From the NCBI GenBank assembly GCA_944739405.2, contig OX123191.2, positions 6,552,830 through 6,616,829 of the forward strand: 64,000 nt of DNA, given 5' to 3'. The position numbers and the translations under genes were made by a program. The notes beneath the pieces were generated by a model that did no database searches, had not been told where the DNA came from, and saw nothing but the letters and a program-made list of their open reading frames with translations. The stretch is from Euclidia mi. Its lineage: Eukaryota > Arthropoda > Insecta > Lepidoptera > Erebidae. Below are positions 1 through 12,300 of the stretch, in pieces. How positions within the stretch are numbered: the stretch's first letter is position 1; each line of letters begins with the position of its first letter.

Positions 1-299
1 TTTTTTAAATATAATATACATATTAAAGTGTATTTTTTGAATATGGGATTTGAATATAAATATATATAAAATATATTTGATAAAGATCTATATATGTAAA
101 ATACAATATATTGATGTATTTGATACACTTTGAAGAAATGCCTAACGATTAAACCCGTTATTGTGGCTAATTTACAAAAAATAGATATATAATATCAGGA
201 CTTTTTTGTAGTTCTTTTAAGACCATCATCTTTGTAATACATACTTTTGGTGAATGATCACCGTATGCGAGGATAAGAGCTCGAAAGCGCATTTTATTC
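1..299. other. AT-rich DNA, nothing recognised
   Basis: Very AT-rich sequence with no open frame, hairpin or repeat that I can assign. The Helitron-type repeat that follows may begin inside it, but I see no clear 5' end. Confidence 0.5.
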
Positions 300-458
300 C
301 GACTTGCTTCAAATTTATCGTCACTGCTCAGCTTCTGTCTCTTAGCGTTATGTTATATAGCCTATAACCTGCCCAGGAGTATGGACTACAATCGTACCAA
401 GTTTGGTTAAAATCCCTTCAGTAGTTTTTGACCCATGCGTGCACATACAGACAGACAG

Positions 459-489
<31 letters not shown>

Positions 490-781
490 AAAAATTTACT
501 GTTTGCATTTTTGGCATCAGTATCGATCACCATTCATCCTCCAATATTAATTTTGAATATATATTCAATGTACAGAATTGACCTCTCTACAGTTTTATTA
601 TAAGTATAGATATGTATTGAAACATAGCTTTGACATTGTCATGGATACTGAGCGAGTTACTTTGTACCCTTTAGAGCTTCTGAGTCTTTACAATAATCAG
701 GTGTGTCTTCACATAACTTGAGACTGAAAATAGATGTGTTACCCCGAATTTAACGCGCGCGAAGCCGCGGGCAAAAGCTAG
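300..781 (+). mobile_element. Helitron-type non-autonomous element, 3' part
   Basis: The 3' end is diagnostic: GCCGCGGGCAAAAGCTAG ends at 781 and is followed by T, which fits the Helitron rule of a CTRR end inserted before T. A GC-rich stretch lies just upstream. The body has the usual lepidopteran text, a run like 'cagtagtttttgaccc' and then an ACAG microsatellite. The reverse-strand repeat at 26824-27490 has the same end and similar flanking text. I could not find a convincing 5' TC end, so the left boundary is approximate. No Rep/helicase coding is present. Confidence 0.6.
447..489. repeat. (ACAG)n microsatellite
   Basis: About ten ACAG units with one interruption (ACGG). The run lies inside the Helitron-type repeat, where such tracts are common. 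It accounts for the low-complexity open frames on both strands here. Confidence 0.9.
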
Positions 782-1875
782 TTTACATATATAACGGTAA
801 AACATTTTTCTCATTTACGTGTAAACTGTCTCGGTATAATTTAACCTTCCTTTTCAGTTCGCCTTTTTAATAATTAACGAAATCTTCAGGCGGTCAATTA
901 GTAAGATGAAAGAACGTGAAAAGAATACGAAACTGGAACAATACAATACCAAAGCATGATAAAGATTTCGAGAAAAGAGACAAAAGATATTAGGGTAATT
1001 TTTGTTTTTGTGCCGAAATGATGTCCAAATATTATTACAAGCCATCTTTTGTCGTCTGTGAGAAGGCGGCAGCGTCTGTTGTTAATCATTGTTAATTAAT
1101 GTCTCTTTGGTTTTTAATTAATATGAACAATTTTGATGTTTGTATGATTGTCAAAGTTATCAAAAGTTAAATAAGTAACGAAGAATTTTATTTAAACTAG
1201 ACACTCGCTGCTATGTCTGATTTTCTCGATACTTGAACATTTTCTTTGAAAATCCCTTCTGTGCGGGGTGCACAGAAGAAACAAGCCAGATTTTAGCCTC
1301 TCGCGCCCAGTAGTTTCTGTCAGTCGGTTATTACTGACTGTCTGATAGTAATAATTTTATAAAGACATATTATTATTTGTCGTCCATTTGATAATAACTG
1401 CACTCGACCATACATTATAACTGCATCCTAAGGCTGCCGTACGGTAGTCCTTAGTGATATTGCCATCGATTACGACTTCTGTATATACATAAATCGTAGA
1501 TTAAAGTTTCATCGCCATTGTTTCACACTACGTACAGTGTGTTGGATTTGATCCTTTCACGAGAAAATACTTCCTGTGATCCACAAAATGTCGTTTCAAG
1601 GAGTTATTTTAAAAATAAGCAAACATCCATGTATTGATTACAAATTTTACCCTAAAGTATTAAAAATATCGCACACTTCTATATGTACAATGTACAATCG
1701 CCTACATAATTTCATATAGGTACATTACGTTATTTTGAATAGTTATATACATATCATTCTAATATAAGAATACTATGATTCTTAATATGTTTTAGGTTTT
1801 TAGATAAAGAAACCTTACTCATATTTTTGTAAATTAAGAATAATAATCGAGCAGCTTTAATTAACCCTTCCTTGT
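782..1875. other. Unassigned intergenic DNA
   Basis: No supported gene. The open frames are under 70 codons and overlap on the same strand, as expected by chance in AT-rich DNA. I see no terminal repeats. Confidence 0.5.
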
Positions 1876-1879
1876 TTAT

Positions 1880-1998
1880 ATATGTGAATGTAGAGGAAGC
1901 GCGTGAGGTTTGTAAGGATAGATGCAAGTGGCGTTCCGTTGTCTCTGCCTACCCCGACGGGAAAAAGGCGTGAGTATATGTATGTATGTATGTTTAAT
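1880..1998 (+). mobile_element. RTE LINE 3'-end fragment
   Basis: The last coding bases of an RTE-type LINE can be read (NVEEAREVCKDRCKWRSVVS), then a tail 'tctctgcctaccccgacggg...ggcgtgag' and TATG repeats. The same protein tail occurs in the RTE fragments at 28582-29105 and 26645-26800. It is a strongly 5'-truncated copy. The tail is shared with the SINE-1 elements in this window. Confidence 0.65.
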
Positions 1999-2159
1999 TT
2001 AAAAAAAATATCATTATTAAAATTTGTCAAGAAAATATAAACACTTGTTTCCATCTTTGCATGACGTTCGAAAAAGGACTACCAGCATGAGAACTCAATA
2101 TCAAAATTTATTGTCAACTAGAGCATATAAAACTACATTATAAAAGAAAAGTGTTATTA

Positions 2160-4818
2160 CAGTACAATACAAATCATCTTTATTGTACATCAAAGTAATA
2201 CAATTTACTATACCTACTTATTTGTAAGAGTTAATCTACAAATGGCGGCTTTATCACTTATAAGCAATATCTTCCAGGCAACCTTTGGATGGACTAGAAA
2301 AGCAAGGAGCCTGGAAAAGGGCAGTTTGGCGATGCTGATGATTTATACAAATTTGTTTAAGTACAGCAAAAACGATAAAAAAGAAAAATTAAGAAATAAA
2401 ACAAATATTTACATACATAGTGTTAAAAATACACACATAAAATACTGAAAAATATAATACATAAACAAACAGAAATAATTATAAAATATATAATACATAC
2501 ATAAAAGTGTAGGAAAACGGAAGATAGAACACAGTGTGAGTTTGACAATAGATAGAAAAGATTAAATAAATAAATAGTAGTCTTTTAATAACTTTTTAAA
2601 GGAAGTTATCGTTTGAGCCTGCTTTATGGATATAGGCAAAGCATTCCACAAGCGAACGGCTTGTACCGTGCACTATGACTTGTCATATAAAGAAGTGGAA
2701 TGCATTGGACTTGCTAATATTAAATTCACAGATGACCTCAGCGATCTTGAATGTGTGTCACATAGAAAATTGAGACGTTCCTTTAAATAAGGCGGAGATG
2801 AAGGATTAAAAAGAATGTTATAAAGTAAAGAAAGAATGTGAGTATTCCGTCGGAGGCGAATCGGGAGCCACTTGAGCAATTTGCGGAAATCAGAAACGTG
2901 ATCGTATTTGCGTAATCCAAATATAAATCTAATACAAAAGTTTTGAAGGCGCTCAAGCTTATCAAGTTGCTCCTCAGTGAGATCTAGATAGCTGACATCA
3001 GCATAGTCAAGGATAGGTAAGAGAAGAGAATTTGCGAGCGCAATCTTCGTGGCTGTCGGCAGAAAGTTCCGCAATCTTCGCAACGTTCCAGACGCTGCGA
3101 ATAATTTGCGACTGACTTGACCAATTTGTGGGCCCCAGGATAATGTTTTATCTATAGAAACACCCAGATTCTTCACGCAGTCACTAATGGGTATGGGGTT
3201 ACCACTAAAGTTAATTTGAGGTAGACGAATCCAGTCCATCTTGGGACTGCCAACAACAATAACCTGCGTTTTTGCAGGGTTGATTTGTAGACCAAATCTG
3301 AGACTCCATGCAGCTATCCGGTCTAAATCTGTATTAATGATGCGGAATGCTTCAAACATCTCGTCTACAGGTGCTTGAGTGTAAATTTGAAGATCATCTG
3401 CATAAAGGTGGTAGGATGACTGAAGCTGATAAGAGATAGAACTTATAAAAATTGAGAAAAGTAAGAAAGATAGAAAGCCACCCTGTGAAACGCCGACTGT
3501 AGTATGGCACCACGAAGAGAAAGAGTTTTCGATTCGTATAAGTTGTAGGCGGCCAAACAGGTAACAATGAAATCAATCAATCACTTGTGGAGATATGTTA
3601 ATAGAGCGTAGTATGCCAAGCAGAATATGGCAATCAACGGTGTTTAAGGCGTTACTAAAATAAAGTAAGGTAAGTATAGTCAGATTTCCATTCTCCATAC
3701 CTTATGTCGTCGGTAATGTTGATCTGTGCCGTAACGGTGCTGTGACCAGGTCGGAATCCGGATTGGAGAGGATTGAGGAGTAGGTTCTTGATAAGGCATG
3801 TGCTAAGTTGGATATGGACAAGTCGCTTAAGCACGATAGAGAGGAAAGGTAGCACGGAGATAGGACGAAACTCGGAAAAGGACGAGGGTTTGGATTTTTT
3901 AGGTAAAGGAATAATTTGAGCGCCTTTCCATGCAGATGGAAATACGCCCCGGGATAAGGAATAATTAAGAATATGACACGGAATAGGAAGGATTTCATCT
4001 AAGATGGGAAGGATCATCTTTCGACTGACAAAATCATTACCGACGGAATTGGAAGAAATAGATAGTACGCTCTTTTTAACATCACACTCAGATAATGATT
4101 AAAAACGAAAGATGGGTATACTGGGGTTGGAAGCGATGAAAGATCGTGTAAAGTATTAGCTTTAGTAGTCCTATCAAATTGGGACGAAGCAGTGAAATGT
4201 CGATTTAATAAATCAATATCAATTTTATTAGCAGTGAGGTCATATGTAGACTTCCCAACCCCCAGAGTTCGTAGAAATTTCCAGACCTTAGCTGGATCGT
4301 CATTCTCAACAGAGTTATGGATGTATTGGCGTTGTGCTTTCCTACACACCTTTCTGCAGTGATATCTAATCGCAATATAGTTATCCCAGTTACCAGGAGT
4401 CGCTCGACATTTGTATTTCATTTTAGCCATTGCCTTCTTCGTCAGTAACTGTTTGATTTCCTTAGTGAGCCAAGGTGAAGGTAATTGCTTGATTCTGATA
4501 GCACGGACCGGTGCATGAACATCGTACAATCGAGTAATCGTGTTTGTGAATGTTTCGAGTTTTTTGTCAATGGATTGCGCATTCAGTACGGAATTCCAGT
4601 CAATCACGCTGGCGTCGCTTCGGAGATTTTCAAGTTTCATGCCACCAAAATTGCGCTGCAGAAGGATTTTGGATTTTGTCTTAGGAAGACGAAGTTTATA
4701 AGATGGAAAATTAGATTGTGGTAAGAGAAAGCGTCAGCTGCAACCTGACCATGTTTGGCGACAAGACTAGGTGAAGAGACAAACATAAGATCAAGAAGAG
4801 AAGAAGTAGAATTTTTGT
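2160..4818 (-). mobile_element. 5'-truncated non-LTR retrotransposon, family L-A copy 1
   Basis: The element runs leftward. At its 5' side (about 4640-4818) the end of an APE-type endonuclease can be read (LLDLMFVSSPSLVAKHGQVA), then a linker, reverse transcriptase and C-terminal domain, then a 3' UTR reaching about 2160. The 3' UTR contains CCATCCAAAGGTTGCCTGG (reverse strand), also found at 21080-21200 and 49030-49060, so it marks one family. The protein resembles CR1/Jockey-group LINEs; I cannot place the clade more exactly. The 5' end lies about 50 bases from the BEL-1 LTR. Confidence 0.8.
2673..4800 (-). pseudogene. Reverse transcriptase pseudogene of LINE L-A copy 1
   Basis: The coding region is split into at least three frames. 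4640-4014 is the endonuclease-RT linker. 4017-3655 carries the RT fingers (motif FRPISVLPFLS, then QSGFRPGHSTVTAQ). After a broken stretch containing a GVSQGG-like motif, the catalytic YADD box lies at about 3396-3407, and the C-terminal thumb and downstream domain run from 3359 to 2673. Stops and frameshifts lie between the blocks, so no working enzyme could be made. A closely related but separate copy of the C-terminal block is at 49288-49857. Confidence 0.8.
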
Positions 4819-4871
4819 GTTTGTGTGTTATTGTTATGGCCCCTACTGTATATAATAAGATACCTAATAGT

Positions 4872-5428
4872 TGGTAGCGCCATCTACCTTCCTATCGATA
4901 ATTAATTACATCGACATCAATCGTTCTTCGCTTGCTTCTCCAATGCGAGCGATGCTTTTTGTTTCCGTCCCTTTCTATCCCATTCCTTTAGAAGAGGCAC
5001 GCCATAGCAAATTCGTCGCATGGTGCAACGACGGGCGAACAGTCTAGAAACGACGACTCGGCTGACGGGCGGTGTATAGCATACGCGTCCCGCAAACCTA
5101 TACCGCCATATTTTTACCGCTTTATACCAAAAACTCAACAAACCGCCCGCGAGTGAAGTGTAGTGAAACTGTATATTTCTGGGTTGGATCCAGACGGAGT
5201 GATAAGTGAATCTTCAGGATTCCCGAAGACACCAGGAGGCTGCCATTTGAGAAGAAGAGGAAGGATTTGCAAGGTAGGTGTGCCCTCATCCTTCCGCCTC
5301 CTAAAATACCTCCAATTCCACTCCCTCTCCTATCCTAGGCGATCAGAACCCATCCTCATACAGTCCACAATATTAATATTTTCCCAAATCACCTAGGAAT
5401 ATACCGGTTTTGGTGTAACGCCGAACCA
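4872..5428 (+). repeat. 5' LTR of BEL-1
   Basis: 557 bp, starting TG and ending CA. It aligns end to end with 14745-15272 apart from substitutions and a roughly 29-bp length difference near the middle (around 5160-5210). The outer ends match those of the BEL-2 LTRs, but the central part is different. The 5 bases before it (ATAGT) recur after the 3' LTR. Confidence 0.92.
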
Positions 5429-5763
5429 TTTTGTGATCCATACGAGTCGGATTAATTTACGTATATACGTAACCTCTCGTTTTTATCTCTATACCTAGAC
5501 AGTTATAGCACCTAGCTATACTCCTAGTCCATTTATTTACGTCACGTGGCACTTTCTGCACGCATCCGTAGGTAATATACTTTTATGTAGCTACCTACTA
5601 TCCAAATTATTATTACTGGAACCATCATAGTTGTCTTGTAAATTACATATTTCAAGCACCTTTTAATTCCACCGCCTTAAAGTGTGTTGCCTACTTAGTT
5701 AAAGTGATAGATACTTTAGGTTTTCTTATTTTGTTTGTCTCATTAGCTTATACTAACGTAAGC
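5429..5763 (+). other. BEL-1 leader, with candidate primer-binding region
   Basis: Untranslated leader between the 5' LTR and gag. The 19 bases GATCCATACGAGTCGGATT, a few nucleotides after the LTR, recur at the same place in BEL-2 (reverse strand, 63361-63379), so this is the likely tRNA primer-binding region. I do not assign a tRNA. Confidence 0.5.
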
Positions 5764-7431
5764 ATGGCACAACAAAAGAAGCCACGCATGTCGGAAGAAA
5801 AAGAGCTGACAATCTTAGAAGCAAAACGTAATATTTTATTTGAGCGTATTCAAAACATTTACGAGCGCTCGAAGACCGCCGCTGCTTCCGATAGTAATAG
5901 GGAATCATTCCTTAGTTATTGTATGACAGTAGATAGTATTCGAACAGATTTTCATAAGTTGTTAGACGATTATAACACGAGGTTGCTTTCTATTAATCCT
6001 GATAAACAACCGAATTATCAGGCATACATCTCATTCGATGATCTTTATTGTATCATTAAGCGTATACAATCACAATTAGACGGTAAATATTCGGCACAGC
6101 CCGTTTCAGCGGCTCGCACGCCGAGATTACCGCCAATCGAGATTATGTCGTTTGACGGAGATATACGAAATTGGCCGTTATTCTATGCGAGTTTTAAGTC
6201 CACAGTGCACGATAATGGTTCTGTGACAGATGCTGACAGGTTGTACTATTTAATAGGTAAACTGTCACCGAAGGCCCAGTCCGTATTTGCAGGTGTCACA
6301 CCCAGTGCTGAGAATTATCAGGTCATATTTCAGTCACTACTTGATAGATATCAAGATGCTCGTGTTCTAGCGTCTACCTACTTTGATCAAGCTTTAAATC
6401 TTAAACTTTCTGGTGCCGCGTCTGTCTCGAATTTCCAGCTGTTTATAGACAACTTTGTTACCGCGGTTAATTCTCTTAGAAACTGAAAATTAGAAGATCT
6501 TTCCGACTTTATGTTTCTACAACTCGCTTCAAAGATTTTTGACACTGAAACAATTCGCGCATTCGAGATGACGGAACGCAATAATAAAATACCTACACTA
6601 GATAGTTTTATTTCTTTCATCAAAGATCAGTGTCGAATATTTCATAATACGCAGTCTAGTTCATCTAGCCCGTCTAATAATAACAATAGCAAACAAAGGT
6701 CGAATAAAGCGCGAAATAGTAATAATAACTCGGTCTCTAATCCGCAATCTTACGTAACATGCTCGGAATCTAATAATAATAATTCACAGAAATGTCTGTG
6801 CAGTAATATAGTGCACGACCATTTCTATAAGTGTCCCGCCTTTAATGGTTTAAATCCAACTGCTCGTTACAAGTGCGTAAAAGATAACAAAGCATGCATT
6901 AATTGCTTAAGTATAAAGCATAAAACGAGTGATTGTTCTAGTAAGACGAGATGTTGTTCATGTAATCAGCGACACCACTCATTGTTGCACTTCGATAAAG
7001 GTAGTCCGTTGTCAAGCCAAGCCGGTAACCTTGACACACTTACGTCGCAAGTGCAGGCCACGATAACTGCGCCTTCCGCATCACAGAATGAAATATCGTT
7101 GTGTACGACATCCACCGCGCGGGCGACGCGCACGCACGGTCGGCCCTCGCGCATCTATAATGATCAGCGTGGGGCCAAGCCGCAGTATATGGCGTCCAAG
7201 ACGGTACTGTTAGCGACAGCGCAAGTTATTATTTATGATATTAATGGATCGCCGCACATGGTACGTTATCTGCTCGATAGCGCATCTCAGAGCAATTTCG
7301 TAACTTCGGATTGTTTCAAACGCCTCGGATTGTGGAATAACTTTAAAAATAATGACTTAGTAGTCAAAGGGATCGGCGGTTCAGAAAAACATTGCAAGGG
7401 TTCCGTGGATGTTAAAATACATTTGCGTTTT
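5764..7431 (+). pseudogene. BEL-1 gag-protease, interrupted
   Basis: ATG at 5764 (MAQQKKPRMSEEKE) aligns with the gag start of BEL-2 at 63052. An earlier in-frame ATG at 5704 is not supported by that comparison. The frame has a gag core of the DUF1759 type (PPIEIMSFDGDIRNWPLFY), Cys/His clusters of the zinc-knuckle type (about 6800-6980) and an aspartic protease of the DUF1758 type, with active site LLDSASQSN near 7270. A TGA at 6484-6486 stops it where BEL-2 has a Leu codon. The Jockey LINE then cuts it at 7431. The 3' remainder resumes at 8872 but lacks about 55 codons that BEL-2 keeps. Confidence 0.85.
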
Positions 7432-8860
7432 TTTTTTTTCTTTTATCTACTGCAACATGGCAATCTGTTGTACATAACAATAAGCCATTTCTCTGTTCGA
7501 TATTAATTTATCTGGAACTATTCGTTAGCTTGGTGAAACACGACTCAGTAGGGTGCCTCATTCCGTCCTGATAAATCTATCTATGAGTGTTGGAACACTA
7601 TATCTCTTTAATCGCCTATAGCGCAAACTTCCTTCTCCGCTCAGCTTGAGGGCGAGCTCATTTTATGATTTGCAAGTCTTTCCTGATAGGCATTGCTATA
7701 CTTCGCTATCTCTTGTTTGACAGTTGGTAGCTTTAAGTCGTGATACATAATTTTATTGTTTATGTACTGTGGTATATTGAAGATGGCTCTAAGTGTCTTG
7801 GTTTGGAAACGTTCCAGTATTTCGATGTTACTGATGATGGCTGAACCCCAGAGCTGTATGCCATAGGTCCAAATTGGTTTTAAAATGGCTTTTTACACTG
7901 TTAACTTGGTGTGAGTACTCATTTGTGAGTGGCGTCCAATAAGCCAATACATGTTTCGCAATTTTAGGTCGAGTTGCTTCCGTTTGGCCCATATGTGTTT
8001 TTGCCATGTGAGTCGTCAGTCTAGGTGCATGCCTAAGTATTTCGCGTGATCGTCTTGGGGAATTTCATCATTGTAAATTGTCACAGGGGGACAAGTATCC
8101 CTCCTGAGTGTAAATGTTACATGTGTTGACTTGCTTTTATTGGCTTGCATTCGCCAGATTTTTAGCCATTCTTCAATTTTGTCAATGTGATGTTGTAGGT
8201 GTTCAGATGCGATTCTTGGATTCTCGTGAGTGGATAATAGGGCGGTGTCGTCTGCATATGTTGCAACTAAAGTATTGCCTGTTTTTGGTAAGTCAGCAGT
8301 AAATATAGTGTACAGTACAGGACCCAGTATACCGCCCTGCGGCACTCCTGATTTAATTTCGTACAAGTCCGAAATTCCCTCGTTGAATTTCACTTCAAAG
8401 CATCGTCCAGTGAGGTAGGACTTTAATATGTTGTAAAATGAGTGCGGGAGCATTTTTTTTACTTTATAAAGTAGCCCTTCATGCCAAACTTTGTCGAAGG
8501 CCTGGCTAATGTCCAAAAAGACTGCCGAGCAATACTGCTTCGTCTCTAGCGCTCTGCTTATTGCGTCAACGATACGGTGGACTTGTTCAATGGTACCGTG
8601 ATTGTCTCTGAAGCCGAATTTATGGTCTGGAATTACGTCATTTAGGTGAGCTTTCATCCTCTTCAGTAATATCTTTTCGAATAGTTTTCCTATTAAGGGC
8701 AGCAGACTAATCGGGCGGTATGCAGCTACTTCATTAGGTGGCTTACCGGGCTTGGGCAACATTATCACCTGAGCTATTTTCCATTGTGGTGGGAAGTGGC
8801 AGAGTCGGAGGCAAGCATTGAATATGTTTATTATTGCAACAATTCCTTTTCTTGGCAGAT
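7432..8860 (-). mobile_element. 5'-truncated Jockey-clade LINE inserted in BEL-1
   Basis: The insertion lies within the BEL-1 protease region. It is flanked by the 11-base duplication ATTYGCGTTTT (7421-7431 and 8861-8871; BEL-2 has the uninterrupted site). A poly-A tail, read on the minus strand, lies at the left end (T run 7428-7439). The element is 5' truncated and starts in the reverse transcriptase. It inserted after BEL-1 did. Confidence 0.9.
8016..8860 (-). pseudogene. Jockey reverse transcriptase, truncated
   Basis: An open frame from the 5' truncation point (8860) to 8016 carries RT motifs in order: YRPISLLPLIGKLFEK, SAVFLDISQAFDKVWHEGL with the first catalytic Asp, KSGVPQGGILGP, and TYADDTALLST with the YADD box at about 8248-8262. 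Spacing and wording are those of Jockey-clade LINEs. Downstream coding toward 7600 can still be read in pieces (FQTKTLRAIFNIPQYI) but has stops. The endonuclease and ORF1 are absent, so it is a dead copy. Confidence 0.88.
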
Positions 8861-8871
8861 ATTCGCGTTTT

Positions 8872-8992
8872 GATAGGAATATTAACTTTAACTACTAACT
8901 AAAGTGGTACGTAGTGAGCAATATAACTTACCGCCCGCTATTGAGACGGTATTTGGGTATGTGATTATGGGTACCGTACCTACGTTACATAC
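8872..8992 (+). pseudogene. BEL-1 protease-to-pol segment between insertions
   Basis: Resumes the BEL-1 frame after the Jockey insertion (RFDRNINFN), then jumps by an internal deletion to RSEQYNLPPAIETVFGYVIM. BEL-2 has about 55 extra residues here. The last 15 bases (8978-8992) are the target duplication of the next SINE. Confidence 0.8.
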
Positions 8993-9369
8993 GTTAGAGG
9001 CAGCGATAGCCGAGTGGATATACCAACAGACTGCCATGCAGAGGGTATCCGGTTCGAATCCACGGCGCGCACCAATGACTTTTCGGAGTTATGTGCGTAT
9101 TGAATTGTAAATTATCGCTTGTCCCGTGCCTTGGAGAGCACGTTAAGCCGTCGGTCCCGGTTGTCATGAAGATCTTTGACAGTCGTTACAGGGCGTCAGT
9201 ACCTTCTAAATAAACTGACACTAGTCTAAACCATGGAATATCGCTATCCCTTCGGGTTGCGGAGGTCAGACAGGCAGTCGCTCCGTGGAAAAGCTAATAT
9301 TCCGCCAAATCCGGTTAGACTAGAAAGCGGACCCCAGACTGAAACTGGGATAACGCTAAGAGAAAGAAG
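8993..9369 (+). mobile_element. tRNA-derived SINE (SINE-2) inserted in BEL-1 pol
   Basis: A 377-bp insertion with the perfect 15-bp target duplication ACCTACGTTACATAC at 8978-8992 and 9370-9384. The head is tRNA-like: A box near TAGCCGAGTGG and B box GGTTCGAATCC. The same family occurs on the minus strand at 25964-26366 and, truncated, at 26400-26640. The 3' end here is an AAGAAGA-type tail. Confidence 0.93.
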
Positions 9370-12300
9370 ACCTACGTTACATACTTCCCAATATATTACG
9401 TCTTGCTGTTGTTCTGTTCTTAAAGAAAATAATATTGATTCTCTTCTCAAGCGAATTTGGGAGCTCGAAGAGATTACCGCACCGCCCCCGATGAGCCGTA
9501 AGGACCTCGAGTGTGAACAACATTTCCGCGCTACCACTGTTCGTGACGACAGTGGCAGATACGTTGTGGCGTTGCCATTCTATGGTGACCCTTATTCGTT
9601 AGGCGACTCGTACGCTGCTGCGCTTAGACGTTTCTATTGTTTAGAACGTAAACTAGATGCATCACTTAAGTTACGCAGCGCCTATAATGACGTCATTCGT
9701 GACTACATAGATGAAGGTTTTTTGAGTGTAATTGTAAACGACGAGGGCAATTCTCTTCCCTCATATTATATCCCGCACCACGGCATAGTTCGCAAAGATA
9801 AAACCTCTACCAAACTTCATGTGGTTTTAGATGCTAGTTGTAAGACTACATCAGGTCAGTCGATTAATAACATTTTGCATGCCGGCCCTAATCTACAGGA
9901 TGATTTGTTTAACATCATAATAAAGTTTCGTCTATTCCAAATCGCTCTGTCAGCTGATTGCCGCCAAATGTTCCTCAATATCGGCGTTTGCGAGTCTGAC
10001 CGTAGATTTCAACGGATTTTTTATCGTTTTAACAATAAGGAACCTTTATCTGTGTATCAGTTCAATCGTGTTTGTTTTGGACTCAAGTCTAGCCCATATC
10101 ACGCGTTACGAGTTGTTCGCCAGTTGATCGCTGATGAAGGCGATCACTTTCCCGCCGCAGTAGCTGTTGCTACTTCCGCTTTGTATATGGATGACATTGC
10201 ATGTAGTGTCATATCCGCTCCGCTAGCAATTTCGCTTTGTGAAGCGCTTATTCAGCTTTTCAAGCAAGGCCAGTTTGATCTTGTCAAATGGACAAGCAAC
10301 TCTAAGGAGGTTCTCGCACGCATACCAGACTCTCATAAAGCTTCTCCAGACATTGAGTTTGAGAAGTCTGTACCGCATAAAGTTCTCGGTTTACGCTGGG
10401 ACAAATCCTGTGATAGTTTTCGGTTTGACGTCTCACCGCCAGATGATAAGTGCACCAAACGCACTATGCTGTCCACAGTGGCTCGACTATGGGACATAAT
10501 GGGTTTTGTGGCTCCCACAATTTTTCACGCCAAGCTCTTGATCAAGGAACTTTGGCTATCAAAGTGTGAGTGGGATGAAACACCCCCTGGCCATATTTTC
10601 GCCGCTTGGGGCCAGTTTTGTATTGAGCTTACCGCGCTCCATCAAATTACTGTTCCGCGTCATCTTGGGTTGGTAGATGGATGTACCATCAACTTAATAG
10701 GTTTCGCTGACGCCAGCGAGCGTGCTTACGACGGAGTCGTATATCTGCAAGTTCGCATTGGTTCTAACTACTCGGTGCAGTTAGTTTGTGCCAAGTCTAA
10801 GGTCCCGCTTATTAAAACCATTTCGGTCGCGAGGCTGGAGTTGTGCGCGGCCCTTCTGCTGTCTCAGTTGCTCCGCAAGGTTCAAGACACAGTTTTGCCC
10901 CACTACCCAATTAATAAAATATACGCATTTTCTGACTCCAAAGTAGTGCTCGCTTGGATTCATTCTTCTCCTCACCGCTGGCAGACTTTTGTCGCCAACC
11001 GCGTTAGTAAATTGATTGAACTTGTTCCTGCTACTTGTTTCAACCACGTCGCGGGTATTGCGAACCCTGCTGATTGCTTGTCTCGTGGTGATACTCCACT
11101 TAATCTTCTGCATCATCCATTGTGGCATCGTGGACCTTCTTGGATTTCCCATGATCCGTCAGAGTGGCCCATGCAACCCTTTGACCACAGTGCAGAAGAC
11201 GGAGATGTACCCAAACGGAAGTCTGTTTCTTATCCCGTGATTGCTGCGGTTGCGGAGTCTCCGATCAATGCACTCGAACTACGCATGTCATCGTGGTCTA
11301 AGTTACTCCGCGCCATCGTCGTTTATGTCTGTAGGTTTCTTAGGCACCTACCTAATGGGACTTTTGTATCAAGTACTGATATCAAATTCGCAGAATGTAA
11401 GTTACTACGAGCTGTACAGGCTTTTCATTTTAGTAACGACATTCAAAATTTGAAAAACAATGTACCTTGTTCTCCCGCTATCCTTAGACTCAAGCCGTTT
11501 CTCGATGAACACGGCGTCATACGCGTTGGGGGTCGTCTGTCCAATTCGGATGAACCTTATAACTACAAACATCCTTGTATTCTGCCGCGACATGATCTTG
11601 TTGTCGACCTTCTTGTTGATTTTTATCACAAGAAACACCTCCATGCCGGTCCAGAGTTGCTTATGTCCTTACTTAGGCATAAGTGTTGGATTTTAGCCGC
11701 TCGACGAATAATTCGTCACAGAATACATAAATGTAACGTCTGTTTCAAATTTCGTCCGCGTCCGACTTTCCCTCCCATGGCCGATCTCCCTAGCCAGCGC
11801 GTCAACCAGGTTGCTAAAGCCTTTACACACACCGGTTGCGATTACGCAGGATCACTGCAGTATACGCCAGTGCGTGGTCGAGGTGTTAAAAGCCGTAAAG
11901 CCTGGCTATGTATTTTTACATGCTTAACGACGCGCGCTACGCATATTGAAGTTGCGACAGATTTAAGCACGGTGTCATTCCTGGCAGCCCTTAAACGATT
12001 TCCGACTTCCGATTTCCGACGACTCTCACGGCGTGGCCCTATACAATGTTTGTACACGGATAACGGCACTTGTTTTGTGGGCGCAAGCTCTTATTTACGG
12101 GACCTTTATAAGTTTCTCAGGGAAGAATATCGTACTCGTCTTCAGGAAGAACTTTCCATAAATCATATTGACTGGAAGTTTATTCCACCAGCATCACCAC
12201 ATTTCGGTGGATGTTGGGAAAGCATGGTCAAAGTAATTAAAACGCATCTCTTCAAGGTTATAGGTCAACAGATCCTCTCTTACGAAGAGCTTTTAACTGT

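Noticed and set aside
348..603. Open frames on both strands across the ACAG run
   Set aside because: The translations are LSVC or TDRQ repeats from a microsatellite inside a Helitron-type element, not protein.
5704..5763. Upstream in-frame ATG for BEL-1 gag with a hydrophobic, signal-like start
   Set aside because: BEL-2 gag aligns from the next ATG (5764), and a signal peptide is not expected on Gag. Treated as leader.
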